Notes: generated by a model not told the origin, from the sequence alone. A stretch of DNA of 64,000 nucleotides from Reyranella sp. (GCF_004297405.1 NZ_SCVC01000043.1:32001-96000); one strand, 5' to 3'; positions 15,267 through 24,537 are shown, numbered from the stretch's first letter. Made by a program: numbers and translations.

Positions 15267-16819
15267 GAAGCACCTCTCGAGGAAATTGCCTTGGTGTCGT
15301 GTGTAATTACCGTGCGTGGCCCAAGCCGGCGCGCTGCCACGGCGGCCAGGCCGGCGCCCAGCAGCAGGAGAAGATCCATGCCAGCGACCGACCAGAGGTG
15401 GCGCTGGGCGAGACTGCGGCCGAGATGATCGCCGGTCGTGAGCCAGTTCAACAGCACGGCGGCGACCGCGAGACAGACGATCGCGCGGCTCTGGTCGAGC
15501 CAGGCGCGCGCTGGCAGCAACCAGGCATGGGCGAAGGTCGCCAGCCAGACGAAATAGAAGATCCAGATCTCGAGAGCGAAGCGTTCAACGCCGAGGAAAA
15601 CGATGCCGGGTGGCAACAGGCGATTGGCGACGAAGAAGGAAAGCGTGGCGACGATGATACCCGTCACGCTGCCGATCGTGAGGCCTTCGACCAGGCGGAC
15701 GCCTTGCAGCCCGAGTTGCTGATGTTTCTTGCGCCGCGATTCCAGCCAGAAGAGATAGCCGCTGGCGATCAGCACGCACCCCACGAGACCCAACCCGAAA
15801 TAGAGCCAGCGCAGGGTCCAGTGACGGAACTGGATCCAGTGCAAACCAGCAATGAAGCGCTGCGTGGTCAGGACCGGCGCGCCCGCGGTCCGGTGATGCA
15901 ACAGCGCGCCCGTGGCGCCATCGAAGGAGGCCGTGTCCGTCCGGGCGACCACCCTGTCCTCGCCAGGGCGGACGGCCTGCACCAGCGCCGCAGCATCGCC
16001 CGGATTGCGCACGACCAGCGAGCGCGGCGAGTCGCCATCCCACAGCTTTGTCGTTTCGGCGACCATCGCATCCAGTGAGGCCAGTTCTCCCGGCTTGTTG
16101 ACCTTGGGCCGGTTGTAGAGGTCGAAGGCTTCCTTGGCGAAGACCTGATTGTTGCCGCCGTAAGCAACCTGCAAGCTGCTCGGAAAATAGGTCATGTAGA
16201 AGATGATCAGGCCCGACAGCGTGATGGCCATGTGGAAGGGAAAGCCCAGCACGCCGGTCACATTGTGCAGATCGAGGATCAGCCGCCGCGGCTTCTTCTC
16301 AGCGCGGAACGTAAAGAAGTCGGTGAAGATCTTGCGGTGGATCACCACGCCGGCGACGCAGAGCGCCATCATCGCCATGCCTGCGAAACCGACGATCCAG
16401 AGGCCAATGTTCCAGGCGCGGAGATGCAGGTTGAAGTGGAAGGGGAAGATGAATCGTGTGCCGGCCCAAGTACCCGGATCGGGCAATGCATGGCCGCTGA
16501 CGGGATCGAGATAACGGACCACCGGTCCCGTCGCATCGCGCCAGGTGACCCGGATCATCGGCTGGCGCTCGGTCGGCAACAGGGCCGCCCAGAAGGCCGA
16601 ACGCGCCGCCGCCGCTTCGTCGATCGTGGGCCGTAGCGCGTCGAAAGAGATCGGCTTCGCGGGCAGCGCGAGCCGGGTCATCGGCGCCATCCAGCGATCG
16701 ATCTCGCGATCGAACACCGAGAGCGTGCCCATCCAGAAGATCGCGAACAACAGGCCGCCCAGCACCACCCCTGCCCAGGTGTGCAGCCAGTTCATCGAAC
16801 CGCGGAAGGTCGGTTCCAT
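15263..16819 (-). CDS. PepSY-associated membrane protein (iron-uptake accessory)
   Basis: A 518-residue inner-membrane protein of the PepSY-TM family with helices near 10-35, 140-165, 190-215, 330-350 and several at the C terminus. Family members sit beside TonB-dependent siderophore receptors and are thought to help ferric reduction or release at the membrane. The chosen ATG (MEPTFRGSMNWLHTW) lies one base after the stop of the DUF3649 gene; a longer in-frame start would run into that gene. The conserved histidine in NWLHTWAG near the first helix is present. Confidence 0.87.
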   Translation of the reverse strand: MEPTFRGSMNWLHTWAGVVLGGLLFAIFWMGTLSVFDREIDRWMAPMTRLALPAKPISFDALRPTIDEAAAARSAFWAALLPTERQPMIRVTWRDATGPVVRYLDPVSGHALPDPGTWAGTRFIFPFHFNLHLRAWNIGLWIVGFAGMAMMALCVAGVVIHRKIFTDFFTFRAEKKPRRLILDLHNVTGVLGFPFHMAITLSGLIIFYMTYFPSSLQVAYGGNNQVFAKEAFDLYNRPKVNKPGELASLDAMVAETTKLWDGDSPRSLVVRNPGDAAALVQAVRPGEDRVVARTDTASFDGATGALLHHRTAGAPVLTTQRFIAGLHWIQFRHWTLRWLYFGLGLVGCVLIASGYLFWLESRRKKHQQLGLQGVRLVEGLTIGSVTGIIVATLSFFVANRLLPPGIVFLGVERFALEIWIFYFVWLATFAHAWLLPARAWLDQSRAIVCLAVAAVLLNWLTTGDHLGRSLAQRHLWSVAGMDLLLLLGAGLAAVAARRLGPRTVITHDTKAISSRGAS

Positions 16820-16820
16820 C

Positions 16821-17120
16821 TCAGGCACCGCCACCCAGGCGAACGATCCCCCAGGCACCACCCCACGAGGAGGCGCCGGCCGCGACCAGCAGTCCCGCGA
16901 GATGGGACAGCCGGCGGACCGCGAAGGCCGAGATCAGGACGGCGAGATAGATGACGAAGGCCAGCATCGACGCCAGCACCACTGCCTCACTACGCGGCAA
17001 CGGCGTGAGCACCGGCAACACCACGGCAAGTTGCGCGGCGACACCTGCCGCGACGGCATAGCCGCCGCCGATCGCCAGGATCAGGCGCAACACGACGGCA
17101 ATGCCGCGCGGAGCCGTCAT
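16821..17120 (-). CDS. DUF3649-type small membrane protein
   Basis: A 99-residue protein with three hydrophobic helices (about 8-32, 44-66, 72-95). Proteins of this size and layout between a siderophore receptor and a PepSY protein belong to DUF3649 and are annotated as iron-uptake proteins. It follows the receptor gene by two bases and precedes the PepSY gene by one, so the three are translated as one unit. Confidence 0.75.
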   Translation of the reverse strand: MTAPRGIAVVLRLILAIGGGYAVAAGVAAQLAVVLPVLTPLPRSEAVVLASMLAFVIYLAVLISAFAVRRLSHLAGLLVAAGASSWGGAWGIVRLGGGA

Positions 17121-17122
17121 GA

Positions 17123-19582
17123 TCAGAAGTCCGTCGTGAGGGAAAGACGGAACGTCCGCGGCGCACCCAGATTCATGGTGTTGACGTTGTCGCCGCCGGA
17201 CCAGTAGTTGGCGTCGAGAACATTATCGACGTTGAAGCGCAATGCGATCGGCTTGCCGGTCGGGCTCTGCACATTGTCGAACGTGTAACGGACGCCGAGG
17301 TCGAAGCGTGTCCAGTCCGGCAGGCTGCGCCGCGGCAGGGTAGTGTCGATATACTGCGAACCGGTGTAGACGACGCGGCCGCTCAACGTCAGTCCACGCA
17401 CCATCGGCAGATCCCATTCACCGCTGAGGTTGAGGGTAAAGTTGGGCGCAAACGGCGCTGTCCAGCCATCCGTCGCACCGCCCTGCGTCTTCATCAGCAG
17501 CGCATTCAGGAACATCACGCCGCCCAGCAGCCGGACACCCTCGATCGGCTCGCCGAACACGTTGATCTCGAGGCCTTGATTGCGCCGCTCGCCATTCAGC
17601 GTGAGCGTGTTGGTCGCCACGTCGGTGATGGTGCTAGGTTGGGTGATCTGGAAGAGGCTCGCCGTCGTGGTGAAGCGGCCCCAATCGACCTTCACGCCGG
17701 CCTCGAACTGCGTCGACTTGTAGGGCGGAAAGACATCGCCGGCATTGGCGAACGTCGAGCCGACGACGGTGCCCGGCTGCAGGCCCTGAATGAAGTTGCC
17801 GTAGACCGTGACGTTTTCCCAAGGCTTGAAGATCAGCGCCACCGAGGGGCTGAGAGCACTCTGGTCGTAGCTCGTGGTTTGTGCGCCGGTGGTGACATTG
17901 AAGTTGGCCGACTTCACCTGCTGCAGGCGGGCGCCGACTGTGAGCTGGATACGCTTGTTGGCCGCCGACAAGGTATCGGCGAAGGCCAGGCTCGACAGCG
18001 TCGTAACGCCCGTCTTGTTGGCGGCTGGCATCGGCACGTAGACCGGCGCCACGCTATTGGGATTGTAGATGTTCGTGGCGAACGGCGTACCTAGGACCGC
18101 ACCGGTGCCGAACGTCTGGTCGAGCGTTGTCGCCGTGACCGCGATCTCGTGGCCAATCGGACCAGTATCGGCGAGCGCACGGACACCGGCCTCGGCGCTC
18201 AGGAAGGTATAATACTGGCTGAAGGCCGTCGGCGTGGTCGTCGCGCTGCCATTGAAGTTGTTGATGACCACGCTCGCCGGCGCAAGGTAGGTCGTGCGAT
18301 TGTCATGCGCCCCGAAGGTGGCATAGGCGGTGATCTTCTCCGTGATGTCGAACTCACCGCGAACGACGCCAAAGAGGTCCTTGCGCAGGGTGTTGCTCCA
18401 CGACTGGCCCTGGTTGGTGCGGACATTCGGTGCCCAGGGTAGCGGGACGTTGGGTGCCACGCCGAGGTAGGGGACAAGGCCGGTGATGTATTGGTTCTGG
18501 TAGCCGAGATCGGCCGAGAGCCGCACGCGCTCGCCGCGAAAGTCGAGACCGAGAACGGCGAGTGCGCGCTGGTCGGTATTGTTCTGGACGGCCGTCTCGC
18601 CACCACGGAAGACACCGTTGAAGCGGACGCCGAACTGCTTGTCGTCGCCGAAGCGGCGCGCAATGTCGGCATGGCCGCCGAACTGCGTGCCTGATGCGTA
18701 GTTGGCCGTGATCTGTGTCAGATCCTGGTCTGGCGCACGCTTGGGCACGACATTGACGGTGCCGCCGATGCTGTTGCCCGGCGGCATGCCGTTCAGCATG
18801 GCACTCGGCCCGTTCAGCACCTCGATACGCTCCGCCAACTCCGGCATCAGCGAATTGACCGGCAGCATGCCGTACAGGCCGCCATAAGACGTCGACATGG
18901 CGAGCACATTGAAGCCGCGGATGGTGATCTGATCCGGCCCGACGCCGCCATCGGGCGCCCAGGTGCGCACCGAGGGATTGTCGACCATCACTTCGCGGAT
19001 GGTCTTGGCCTGCTGGTCCTGCACCTTCTTCGCCGTGAAGTTCGTCTGGTTAAACGGCGTATCCATCACGTCGCGATTGCCGAGCAGGCCGAGCTGGCCG
19101 CCCGTCGCCACCTGGCCGCCTGCATAAGGGGGCGGGATATTGTCGATCATCGCCTGCTGCGGGACGTGAGCACCCTGGACCTGTACGGGATCGAGCTGCA
19201 GCGCTCCTGGCGCGGTCGACAGGCGTTGCAACAGCGCCGTGTTACTGCCCGTCTTGCGAAAGGTGATGCCGGTGCCAGCCAGCAGACGCGCCAACGCCTG
19301 CTCTGCCGTCATCGTACCGCTGACACCGGGCGAAGAGACGCCGCGCGCCACGTCACCGTCGACGGAGACCTGCATGCCGGACTGCCGGCCGAACGAGGCC
19401 AGCGCATCGGTCAGCGCCTGCGCCGGAATGGTGAAGGCGATCTGACGTTGCTGCGCAATCTGTGGCGACGGCGCATCATCCTGCGCCGCCGCGCGATCCG
19501 GAAGAGCGAACGCCGTCATCGTCAGCACGCCACAAAGAACGCCGCGCGCACGTGCCGGCCCGCCAACTCCCCACATCGTCAC
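17123..19582 (-). CDS. TonB-dependent siderophore receptor with signalling (STN) domain
   Basis: An 819-residue outer-membrane receptor. After a signal peptide (cleavage after AAA about 33) comes a secretin/TonB N-terminal domain (FTIPAQALTDALASFGRQSG, about 49-120), the mark of receptors that signal to a FecR-type anti-sigma factor. The plug has VDNPSVRTW, ITIRGFNVL and GPSAMLNGMPPGNSIGG; the barrel ends in LSLTTDF. It takes up a ferric siderophore; which one cannot be told. It follows fecR- and fecI-like genes, so its expression is probably induced by its own ligand. Confidence 0.93.
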   Translation of the reverse strand: MTMWGVGGPARARGVLCGVLTMTAFALPDRAAAQDDAPSPQIAQQRQIAFTIPAQALTDALASFGRQSGMQVSVDGDVARGVSSPGVSGTMTAEQALARLLAGTGITFRKTGSNTALLQRLSTAPGALQLDPVQVQGAHVPQQAMIDNIPPPYAGGQVATGGQLGLLGNRDVMDTPFNQTNFTAKKVQDQQAKTIREVMVDNPSVRTWAPDGGVGPDQITIRGFNVLAMSTSYGGLYGMLPVNSLMPELAERIEVLNGPSAMLNGMPPGNSIGGTVNVVPKRAPDQDLTQITANYASGTQFGGHADIARRFGDDKQFGVRFNGVFRGGETAVQNNTDQRALAVLGLDFRGERVRLSADLGYQNQYITGLVPYLGVAPNVPLPWAPNVRTNQGQSWSNTLRKDLFGVVRGEFDITEKITAYATFGAHDNRTTYLAPASVVINNFNGSATTTPTAFSQYYTFLSAEAGVRALADTGPIGHEIAVTATTLDQTFGTGAVLGTPFATNIYNPNSVAPVYVPMPAANKTGVTTLSSLAFADTLSAANKRIQLTVGARLQQVKSANFNVTTGAQTTSYDQSALSPSVALIFKPWENVTVYGNFIQGLQPGTVVGSTFANAGDVFPPYKSTQFEAGVKVDWGRFTTTASLFQITQPSTITDVATNTLTLNGERRNQGLEINVFGEPIEGVRLLGGVMFLNALLMKTQGGATDGWTAPFAPNFTLNLSGEWDLPMVRGLTLSGRVVYTGSQYIDTTLPRRSLPDWTRFDLGVRYTFDNVQSPTGKPIALRFNVDNVLDANYWSGGDNVNTMNLGAPRTFRLSLTTDF

Positions 19583-19699
19583 ACTCCACCCCTGCTCTCA
19601 TCGGGACAGGACGTGACGTCATCGGAATGCGTCTCAACATCGTGCCTTCGCCCAAACAACGACCGGGCTTTTGGTTTTTTCGGGCCGCTCGAAGATTTT

Positions 19700-20647
19700 T
19701 CAGAAAGCCACGAGCAGCCAGGGCGAGACCTGCCTCACCGAGCCGCCATGCACACCGACGATGGCGCGCAGCGCCGCGACAGGATCGGACAGGTTGTAGA
19801 CGCCGGTTACGCGGCGGCCGCGCAACGCGCTGTCGGCGATGACGATGGCGCCCGACGTGTAGCGGCGCAGTTCGTCGACCACGTCGGCCATCGGCCGATC
19901 GCGCGCCACGATCTGACCATGCAGCCATGGCGCCACTTCCTCGGGCGGGATGGCACCGCGCTCGACCTTGCCGCTCCATCCGACCTGCGCCCAGTCGCCC
20001 GGCTCCAGCCGCAGTGCGACCGACGGACGCGACGCGGCATTGTCGACGCGCACCAGGCCGGTCCTCACCGCGACTTCGGCACTCGCGCCGACGAAGCGCA
20101 CATTGAACGACGTGCCGAGCACCGTCGTTTCGACATCGCGCGCCACGACACTGAATGGACGCCGCGGATCGGCCGTCACTTCGAAGAAGGCTTCGCCCTT
20201 GAGCAGGCGGACGCGACGACTGTCTCCGGCATAAGCGACCTCGATCGCGCTGCCGGGGCCAAGCCGCACCATGCTGCCATCGTCGAGGCCGAGCGAGCGC
20301 ACCTCGGCGGTCGACGTCACCTGATCGGCTTGCAGGCGCACCAGAACGTCGGGACCAAAAGCGAAGGCAAGACAGGCCGCCAATGCCAGACCAACTGCAC
20401 CGGCATAGGCTCGGCGTCGGCCAAAAGACGGGCGCACCACGGGTGCCTGTCGCACCGGCGCCGCGGTCGCCATCACGCCGTAGATGTCCGAGGTATTCAC
20501 CCAGGCCGACTCGTTGGTCGGGCTGGCGGCGCGCCAGGCGTCGATACGCGCACGCAGGCCGGCGTCCTCGGGCTCCTCCTCCAACGCGACGAGCCAGCGG
20601 GCCGCCTCGAGCGTGGCGCGATCTTCTTCCTCAGGCGGCGGCTTCAT
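19700..20647 (-). CDS. FecR-type transmembrane anti-sigma factor
   Basis: A 315-residue regulator of the FecI-type sigma factor encoded just upstream. The N-terminal cytoplasmic part (EEEDRATLEAARWLVAL, about 6-65) matches the FecR N-terminal domain; one membrane helix lies at about 82-100. The periplasmic FecR domain includes GSMVRLGPGSAIEV, RRVRLLKGEAFFEV and FSVVARDVETTVLGTSFNV. The C-terminal part is a short STN-like segment (ALRAIVGVHGGSVRQVS). It senses the ligand-loaded receptor at 17123 and releases the sigma factor. Confidence 0.9.
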   Translation of the reverse strand: MKPPPEEEDRATLEAARWLVALEEEPEDAGLRARIDAWRAASPTNESAWVNTSDIYGVMATAAPVRQAPVVRPSFGRRRAYAGAVGLALAACLAFAFGPDVLVRLQADQVTSTAEVRSLGLDDGSMVRLGPGSAIEVAYAGDSRRVRLLKGEAFFEVTADPRRPFSVVARDVETTVLGTSFNVRFVGASAEVAVRTGLVRVDNAASRPSVALRLEPGDWAQVGWSGKVERGAIPPEEVAPWLHGQIVARDRPMADVVDELRRYTSGAIVIADSALRGRRVTGVYNLSDPVAALRAIVGVHGGSVRQVSPWLLVAF

Positions 20648-20689
20648 ATCCAGTAGACGCTCGGGCTGGGAGAAATTTCGCTCGCCAGC

Positions 20690-21223
20690 TCACGGGGTGG
20701 CGGCGGGCCGCACGCGACGGCGGCAATGGGCGATGCCCTGGGCCACGATCTCGTGGGCGACGGTGATGGAAATGCCCAGCTCGGCTGCGATCTCGCGCAG
20801 CTTGAAACCACCGAAGCGGTGCATCTCCACGGCGCGGCGCGTGCGTTCCGGCAGCTCGGCCAGCGCTTCGTTCAGGAGGCGCAGCTCCTGCCGCGACGCC
20901 GTTTCCGATTCCGGCGAAGGATAGTCGTCGGCCCGCGTGTCGAATTCGGGAGCCGTGGGCTCGCTGCCAACGACGACCGCGCGTTCGCGCGTCAGGCGGC
21001 GGCGGCCATCGACCGCGAGATTGCGCACGATGCGGTAGAGAAAGCCGACCGGCTCGTCGAGAGGATGCGCAGCGCTCGCCGCGCCGAGGCGCAGCCACGC
21101 CTCCTGCACGACATCCTCAGCCCGTGCCCGATCGCCGACGATGGCGCTGGCGTAATTCACCAGCTCGCCGCGATGGGCCAGGTAGAGAGCCAGAACGCTT
21201 CGGTCGTAGACCACCCTGCTCAC
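20690..21223 (-). CDS. FecI-like ECF sigma factor
   Basis: About 177 residues with sigma region 2 (ELVNYASAIVGDRARAEDVVQEAWLRL) and region 4 (ELPERTRRAVEMHRFGGFKLREIAAELGIS). It directs RNA polymerase to the receptor gene when released by FecR. The longest frame begins with ATG at 21268, but that base is at the predicted RNA start and inside the Fur box, so GTG at 21223 or 21214 is the more likely start; neither has a strong ribosome binding site. A linker of about 20 acidic residues separates the two regions (EFDTRADDYPSPESE). Confidence 0.88.
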   Translation of the reverse strand: MSRVVYDRSVLALYLAHRGELVNYASAIVGDRARAEDVVQEAWLRLGAASAAHPLDEPVGFLYRIVRNLAVDGRRRLTRERAVVVGSEPTAPEFDTRADDYPSPESETASRQELRLLNEALAELPERTRRAVEMHRFGGFKLREIAAELGISITVAHEIVAQGIAHCRRRVRPAATP

Positions 21224-21252
21224 GCTTCTGCACGTGCCTAGCTGGCACAAGA

Positions 21253-21302
21253 TGCGAATGATTCGCAATTGAACTTATAGGCAAGTCGGGAGGAGCAGGC
21301 AA
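21253..21302 (-). promoter_or_regulatory. fecI promoter with Fur-type box
   Basis: On the minus strand TTGCCT (21302-21297) and TATAAG (21279-21274) are 17 bases apart. Directly downstream, covering the predicted RNA start, is the perfect 7-1-7 dyad TGCGAAT-G-ATTCGCA (21253-21267), the shape of Fur boxes in alphaproteobacteria. Iron-loaded Fur bound here would block transcription of fecI, fecR and possibly the receptor. Confidence 0.75.
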
Positions 21303-21321
21303 GACGATGGCTGGCCGGCGC

Positions 21322-22269
21322 TCAGCCTTGCCGATCGTAACGTTCTTCTCGGGTCTGGGCCTGGGTGATCTGGCTTTGCGGCGGCACGCTCTGGGTCAAC
21401 CAGACACTGCCACCGATCGTCGAACCACGGCCGATGGTGATGCGGCCCAGGATGGTAGCGCCGGCATAGATCACGACATCGTCTTCGACGATCGGGTGGC
21501 GCAACCGGCCCTTGATCAGAGAACCCGTCTCGTCGGCGGGAAAGCTGCGCGCGCCCAAGGTCACGGCTTGATAAAGCCGCACACGCTCGCCGATCACGGC
21601 CGTCTCGCCGATCACGACGCCGGTGCCATGGTCGATGAAGAAGCTGCCGGCGATCTCCGCACCGGGATGGATATCGATCCCTGTCAGCGAATGGGCGATC
21701 TCGGAAATCTGCCGCGCCAGGAAACGCGCACCCAGCCTGTTCAGCGCATGGGCCAAGCGGTAGTGCATCACCGCGGTCATGCCTGGATAGACCAGCAGGA
21801 TCTCCGGATAGCCGGTCGCTGCGGGATCACCGGCATAAGCCGCCCGCAGATCGCTGACCAACAGGCCACGGATGACGGGAAGGCCCTCGGCGAAGTGGCG
21901 AACGATCGAGCGCGCGCGGCGATCGATATCCGCCTGCGGTCGCGGCTCGGCATCCGTGAAAGGCAAGGTGCGGCGCAGGTGGTCGTGCAGCGCCGCCAGC
22001 GCTTGCTCCAGCACCGTGCCGACATAGTCATCGATCATCTCCGGCGTCGGCGGCATTGCCGGATCGCGGCGTTCGAGCTGGCCATAGTGGGCGGGAAACA
22101 GAGCGCGTGCGAACTGGCCCAGCATCTCCTCGATCGCCGCACGCGACGGCGGCGGCCGCACGGGTCCGCGATAACGCACATTGTGCAGGACGTCGCGCGA
22201 CTCTCTCAGCCCCGCCACGACGGCGCCGATGTCGAGATCCGCATCGGCACTCAGAGCATCACCGGCCAT
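21322..22269 (-). CDS. cysE: Serine O-acetyltransferase (EpsC/CysE type)
   Basis: A 315-residue enzyme making O-acetylserine from serine and acetyl-CoA, the carbon skeleton for cysteine. After an N-terminal helical domain, the C-terminal left-handed hexapeptide helix shows DIHPGAEIAGSFFIDHGTGV, VVIGETAVIGERVRLYQAV, and DDVVIYAGATILGRITIGRG. The long N terminus matches the EpsC subgroup. The ATG at 22269 has GAGAGGG at good spacing. It follows the sulfonate-type transporter genes on the same strand, so uptake of a sulfur source and cysteine synthesis are linked. The end of the frame is 99 bases from the fecI-like gene. Confidence 0.88.
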   Translation of the reverse strand: MAGDALSADADLDIGAVVAGLRESRDVLHNVRYRGPVRPPPSRAAIEEMLGQFARALFPAHYGQLERRDPAMPPTPEMIDDYVGTVLEQALAALHDHLRRTLPFTDAEPRPQADIDRRARSIVRHFAEGLPVIRGLLVSDLRAAYAGDPAATGYPEILLVYPGMTAVMHYRLAHALNRLGARFLARQISEIAHSLTGIDIHPGAEIAGSFFIDHGTGVVIGETAVIGERVRLYQAVTLGARSFPADETGSLIKGRLRHPIVEDDVVIYAGATILGRITIGRGSTIGGSVWLTQSVPPQSQITQAQTREERYDRQG

Positions 22270-22398
22270 TGTTCCCTCTCGCAATCGACCCGCCGCGTCG
22301 CACGCGGTACCCGATGAATCAACCCAGGCCGCGACATTGGTTGCGGGGGAATGAGCAGAAACTTCTCCGCACGATAAGGCGCGGGAAAATTCCACACC

Positions 22399-22422
22399 GC
22401 AACAACACACGAGAGAGATCAA
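22399..22422 (-). other. Cys-Cys-Cys codon run upstream of cysE
   Basis: About 130 bases upstream of the cysE start an open frame beginning TTG (22422) reads MISLVCCCGVEF, with codons TGT TGT TGC at 22407-22399. The frame stays open into cysE, so it is either an N-terminal extension or a leader-like stretch of a message headed by another cysteine-rich leader. There is no ribosome binding site at the TTG. The significance is uncertain. Confidence 0.3.
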
Positions 22423-22467
22423 TCAGGTCGTTGTCGCCGAGGCAGCCCTAGAAAATGTCCTAGGTTT

Positions 22468-22698
22468 CTAAGGTGCCACCGGCGTCAGCAGCACGCTGTG
22501 CGCCGGCGCACCGCCCAGCGCTAGCCAGCCCTTCGCCGCGGCGAACGCAACCGCGGCGTCGATTGCCATCGTGCTTTCCCCGTCGAGATGGTCCTGCACG
22601 CGATCGAGTGCGATCCAGGCCTGATGCTCGCCGCGCACATCGCGCACGGCATGGCAGACGCGGACGGCGAGCTGGTCGACGGTCGGTCTCGCAATCAT
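22468..22698 (-). CDS. Small hypothetical protein of the sulfur operon
   Basis: A 76-residue protein that starts MIARPTVDQLAVRVCHAV, with GGAGG seven bases before the ATG. It lies 28 bases after the transporter ATPase and before cysE, all on the minus strand. It has a central helical part and an alanine-rich C terminus (AAVAFAAAKGWLALGG) resembling a small winged-helix or helical adaptor. I do not know a family; the position suggests a role with the transporter or in sulfur metabolism. Confidence 0.6.
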   Translation of the reverse strand: MIARPTVDQLAVRVCHAVRDVRGEHQAWIALDRVQDHLDGESTMAIDAAVAFAAAKGWLALGGAPAHSVLLTPVAP

Positions 22699-22726
22699 GG
22701 CACGGCCTCCACAGGTCAGTGAGGAA

Positions 22727-23530
22727 TCACCAGTCGCCGCCCAGGCCCAGCAGGCCCAAGATCTCGCGACGCAAACGCAGCAACTCGGGATGATCGCGGT
22801 GGCGCGGATACGGCAGGTCCACCACGAGATCGGCGCGCAGCCGCGCCGGCCGGTCGCTGAACACGATGACTCGGTTGGAAAGAAGCAATGCCTCTTCCAC
22901 GTCGTGCGTCACCATCAGCACCGTGAAGCCGCGCGTCTGCCACAGCCGTGTCAGCTCGCTCTGCATGGCAAGCCGCGTCAGGCTGTCGAGCTTGCCCAAT
23001 GGTTCGTCGAGGATCAGCAGCTTGGGATCGTTGACCAGCGCCCGCGCCAGTGACGCGCGTTGCGCCATGCCGCCGGAGAGCTGGTGCGGATAGACATGAG
23101 CGAAGCGATCGAGCCCGACCAACGCCAGTGCCTCGTCGACCCTGCTGCGTTGTTGCTTCAGGAGGCCGCGCGCCTCCAGCCCCAGCGACGCGTTGCGCCA
23201 CACCGTCCGCCAGGGATAGAGCGTCGGATCCTGGAAGACCACGACGCGCGACGGATCGGGCTCCGTCACCTCCTCGCCATCGACGACGAGGTGACCGTGA
23301 CGCGGCTGATCAAGGCCTGCCACCAGCCGCAGCAGAGTGGACTTGCCGCATCCGCTGGGGCCGAGCAGCGCCACGAACTCGCCCGGCGCGACGCCGAAGG
23401 AAACATCCTCCAGCACAGGCAGATCCTCGCCGTTGAGGACGAAGCCGTGATCGACTTCGCGGACATCGAGCCGGGCACCGACGATCGGCGGTGCAGTCGC
23501 GACGATTGAGCGTTCAGCAAGCGTTACCAT
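22727..23530 (-). CDS. ABC transporter ATPase, nitrate/sulfonate/taurine type
   Basis: A 267-residue ATP-binding subunit with Walker A GPSGCGKST (about 61-69), Q-loop in VVFQDPTLYPW, signature LSGGMAQR (about 155), Walker B LLILDEPLGKLD and the switch histidine in MVTHDVEEA. The ATG at 23530 overlaps the permease stop by seven bases, so translation is coupled. The open frame extends back through the permease region, but the extra part reads as a shadow of that gene. It energises the SsuC-like permease encoded next to it. Confidence 0.92.
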   Translation of the reverse strand: MVTLAERSIVATAPPIVGARLDVREVDHGFVLNGEDLPVLEDVSFGVAPGEFVALLGPSGCGKSTLLRLVAGLDQPRHGHLVVDGEEVTEPDPSRVVVFQDPTLYPWRTVWRNASLGLEARGLLKQQRSRVDEALALVGLDRFAHVYPHQLSGGMAQRASLARALVNDPKLLILDEPLGKLDSLTRLAMQSELTRLWQTRGFTVLMVTHDVEEALLLSNRVIVFSDRPARLRADLVVDLPYPRHRDHPELLRLRREILGLLGLGGDW

Positions 23531-24528
23531 TGGACGAGTCCCTTTTGCCAAGCGAGCAGGCGATCGCGCACACGGAAGAGAAGCGTGATCAGCGCCGAGC
23601 ACATCAGCGCCATCACCAACAGCGCGCCGTACATATTGGCGTAAGCTGCCCAGCCCTGCGCCCATTGCAGATACCAACCGAGCCCCGATTTCACGCCGAG
23701 CATCTCGGCCACCACCAGCACGGCGAAGGACGAGCCCAGCCCCATGAACAGGCCGACGAAGACGTGCGGCAATGCCGCCGGGATCGCGACCCTCAGCACC
23801 AGGAAGCGGCTGTTGGCGCCGAGCGTGCGCGCCACGTCGTAGTAGGCGCTCTGCACACCCGCCACCCCAGACCAGGTGAGAACGGTGAGCGGGAACGCTG
23901 TCGCCAGGGCGATCAGGAACGTGCTGGCGGCCGCACTCGTCGGGAAGATGAAGAAGGCGAGTGGAAGCCAGGCTGTGGCAGGCAACGGCCCGACCAGGCG
24001 CATCAGCGGGTGGATCCAGTAACCCGCGCGCTTCGACCACCCCAAGGCGACGCCCGCTACGAAACCTACCGCCGCACCGATGGCGAAGCCGCGGAACAGG
24101 AGCAGCAGCGATGCCAGCAGCGATTCGCCCAGCCGCCGCCAGTCGTCGGTGTAGACCTCGACGAAGGCCTGCGGTGACGGAAAGAACGGCAGCGGCAGAA
24201 GATCGAGCTTGGCCGTCACGATCTCCCAGGCTGTCAGCCATATCGCCAGCACGATCAGCCAGGGGGCGAAACGGCCGAGCCGCGCCAGCCATGCAAACAG
24301 CCAGCCGCCAGCATAGACCGCGAGCTGCAAGGTACCGAAGGCGAGTGCCAACGCACCCAGCAGACGAGTGCGCTCCAGCTCCTGCACGTCAGGCCAGGAA
24401 AGGACGAGCGCGCCCGCCCCCAGCCAGGCGAGGCCCGCGACTGCAAGCAGCAACGCGGGACGCGGCAAAGGTTCGTCGAGCGCGGACACCCGGAGTCGGC
24501 GCGGACTTGCTTCAGCGATAGACGTCAT
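23524..24528 (-). CDS. ABC transporter permease, SsuC/TauC-like
   Basis: A 334-residue inner-membrane protein. Two N-terminal helices (about 25-45 and 58-80) precede the BPD-type permease domain with about six helices. The EAA-like loop lies in ARTLGANSRFLVLRVAIPAALPHVFVGLFMGLG (written here as the stretch around residue 235-265), the site that contacts the ATPase. The N-terminal extension is longer than in classical SsuC. It works with the binding protein and ATPase on either side to import a sulfonate or similar sulfur compound. Confidence 0.88.
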   Translation of the reverse strand: MTSIAEASPRRLRVSALDEPLPRPALLLAVAGLAWLGAGALVLSWPDVQELERTRLLGALALAFGTLQLAVYAGGWLFAWLARLGRFAPWLIVLAIWLTAWEIVTAKLDLLPLPFFPSPQAFVEVYTDDWRRLGESLLASLLLLFRGFAIGAAVGFVAGVALGWSKRAGYWIHPLMRLVGPLPATAWLPLAFFIFPTSAAASTFLIALATAFPLTVLTWSGVAGVQSAYYDVARTLGANSRFLVLRVAIPAALPHVFVGLFMGLGSSFAVLVVAEMLGVKSGLGWYLQWAQGWAAYANMYGALLVMALMCSALITLLFRVRDRLLAWQKGLVQW

Positions 24529-24537
24529 GGTGCGCCC

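Noticed and set aside
20690..21268. FecI start at ATG 21268
   Set aside because: The base lies at the predicted RNA start inside the Fur-type box, so it cannot be translated from the visible promoter.
22727..24292. A 521-residue fusion of permease region and ATPase
   Set aside because: The upstream half is in the wrong frame of the permease gene. The ATPase has its own ATG at 23530 overlapping the permease stop.
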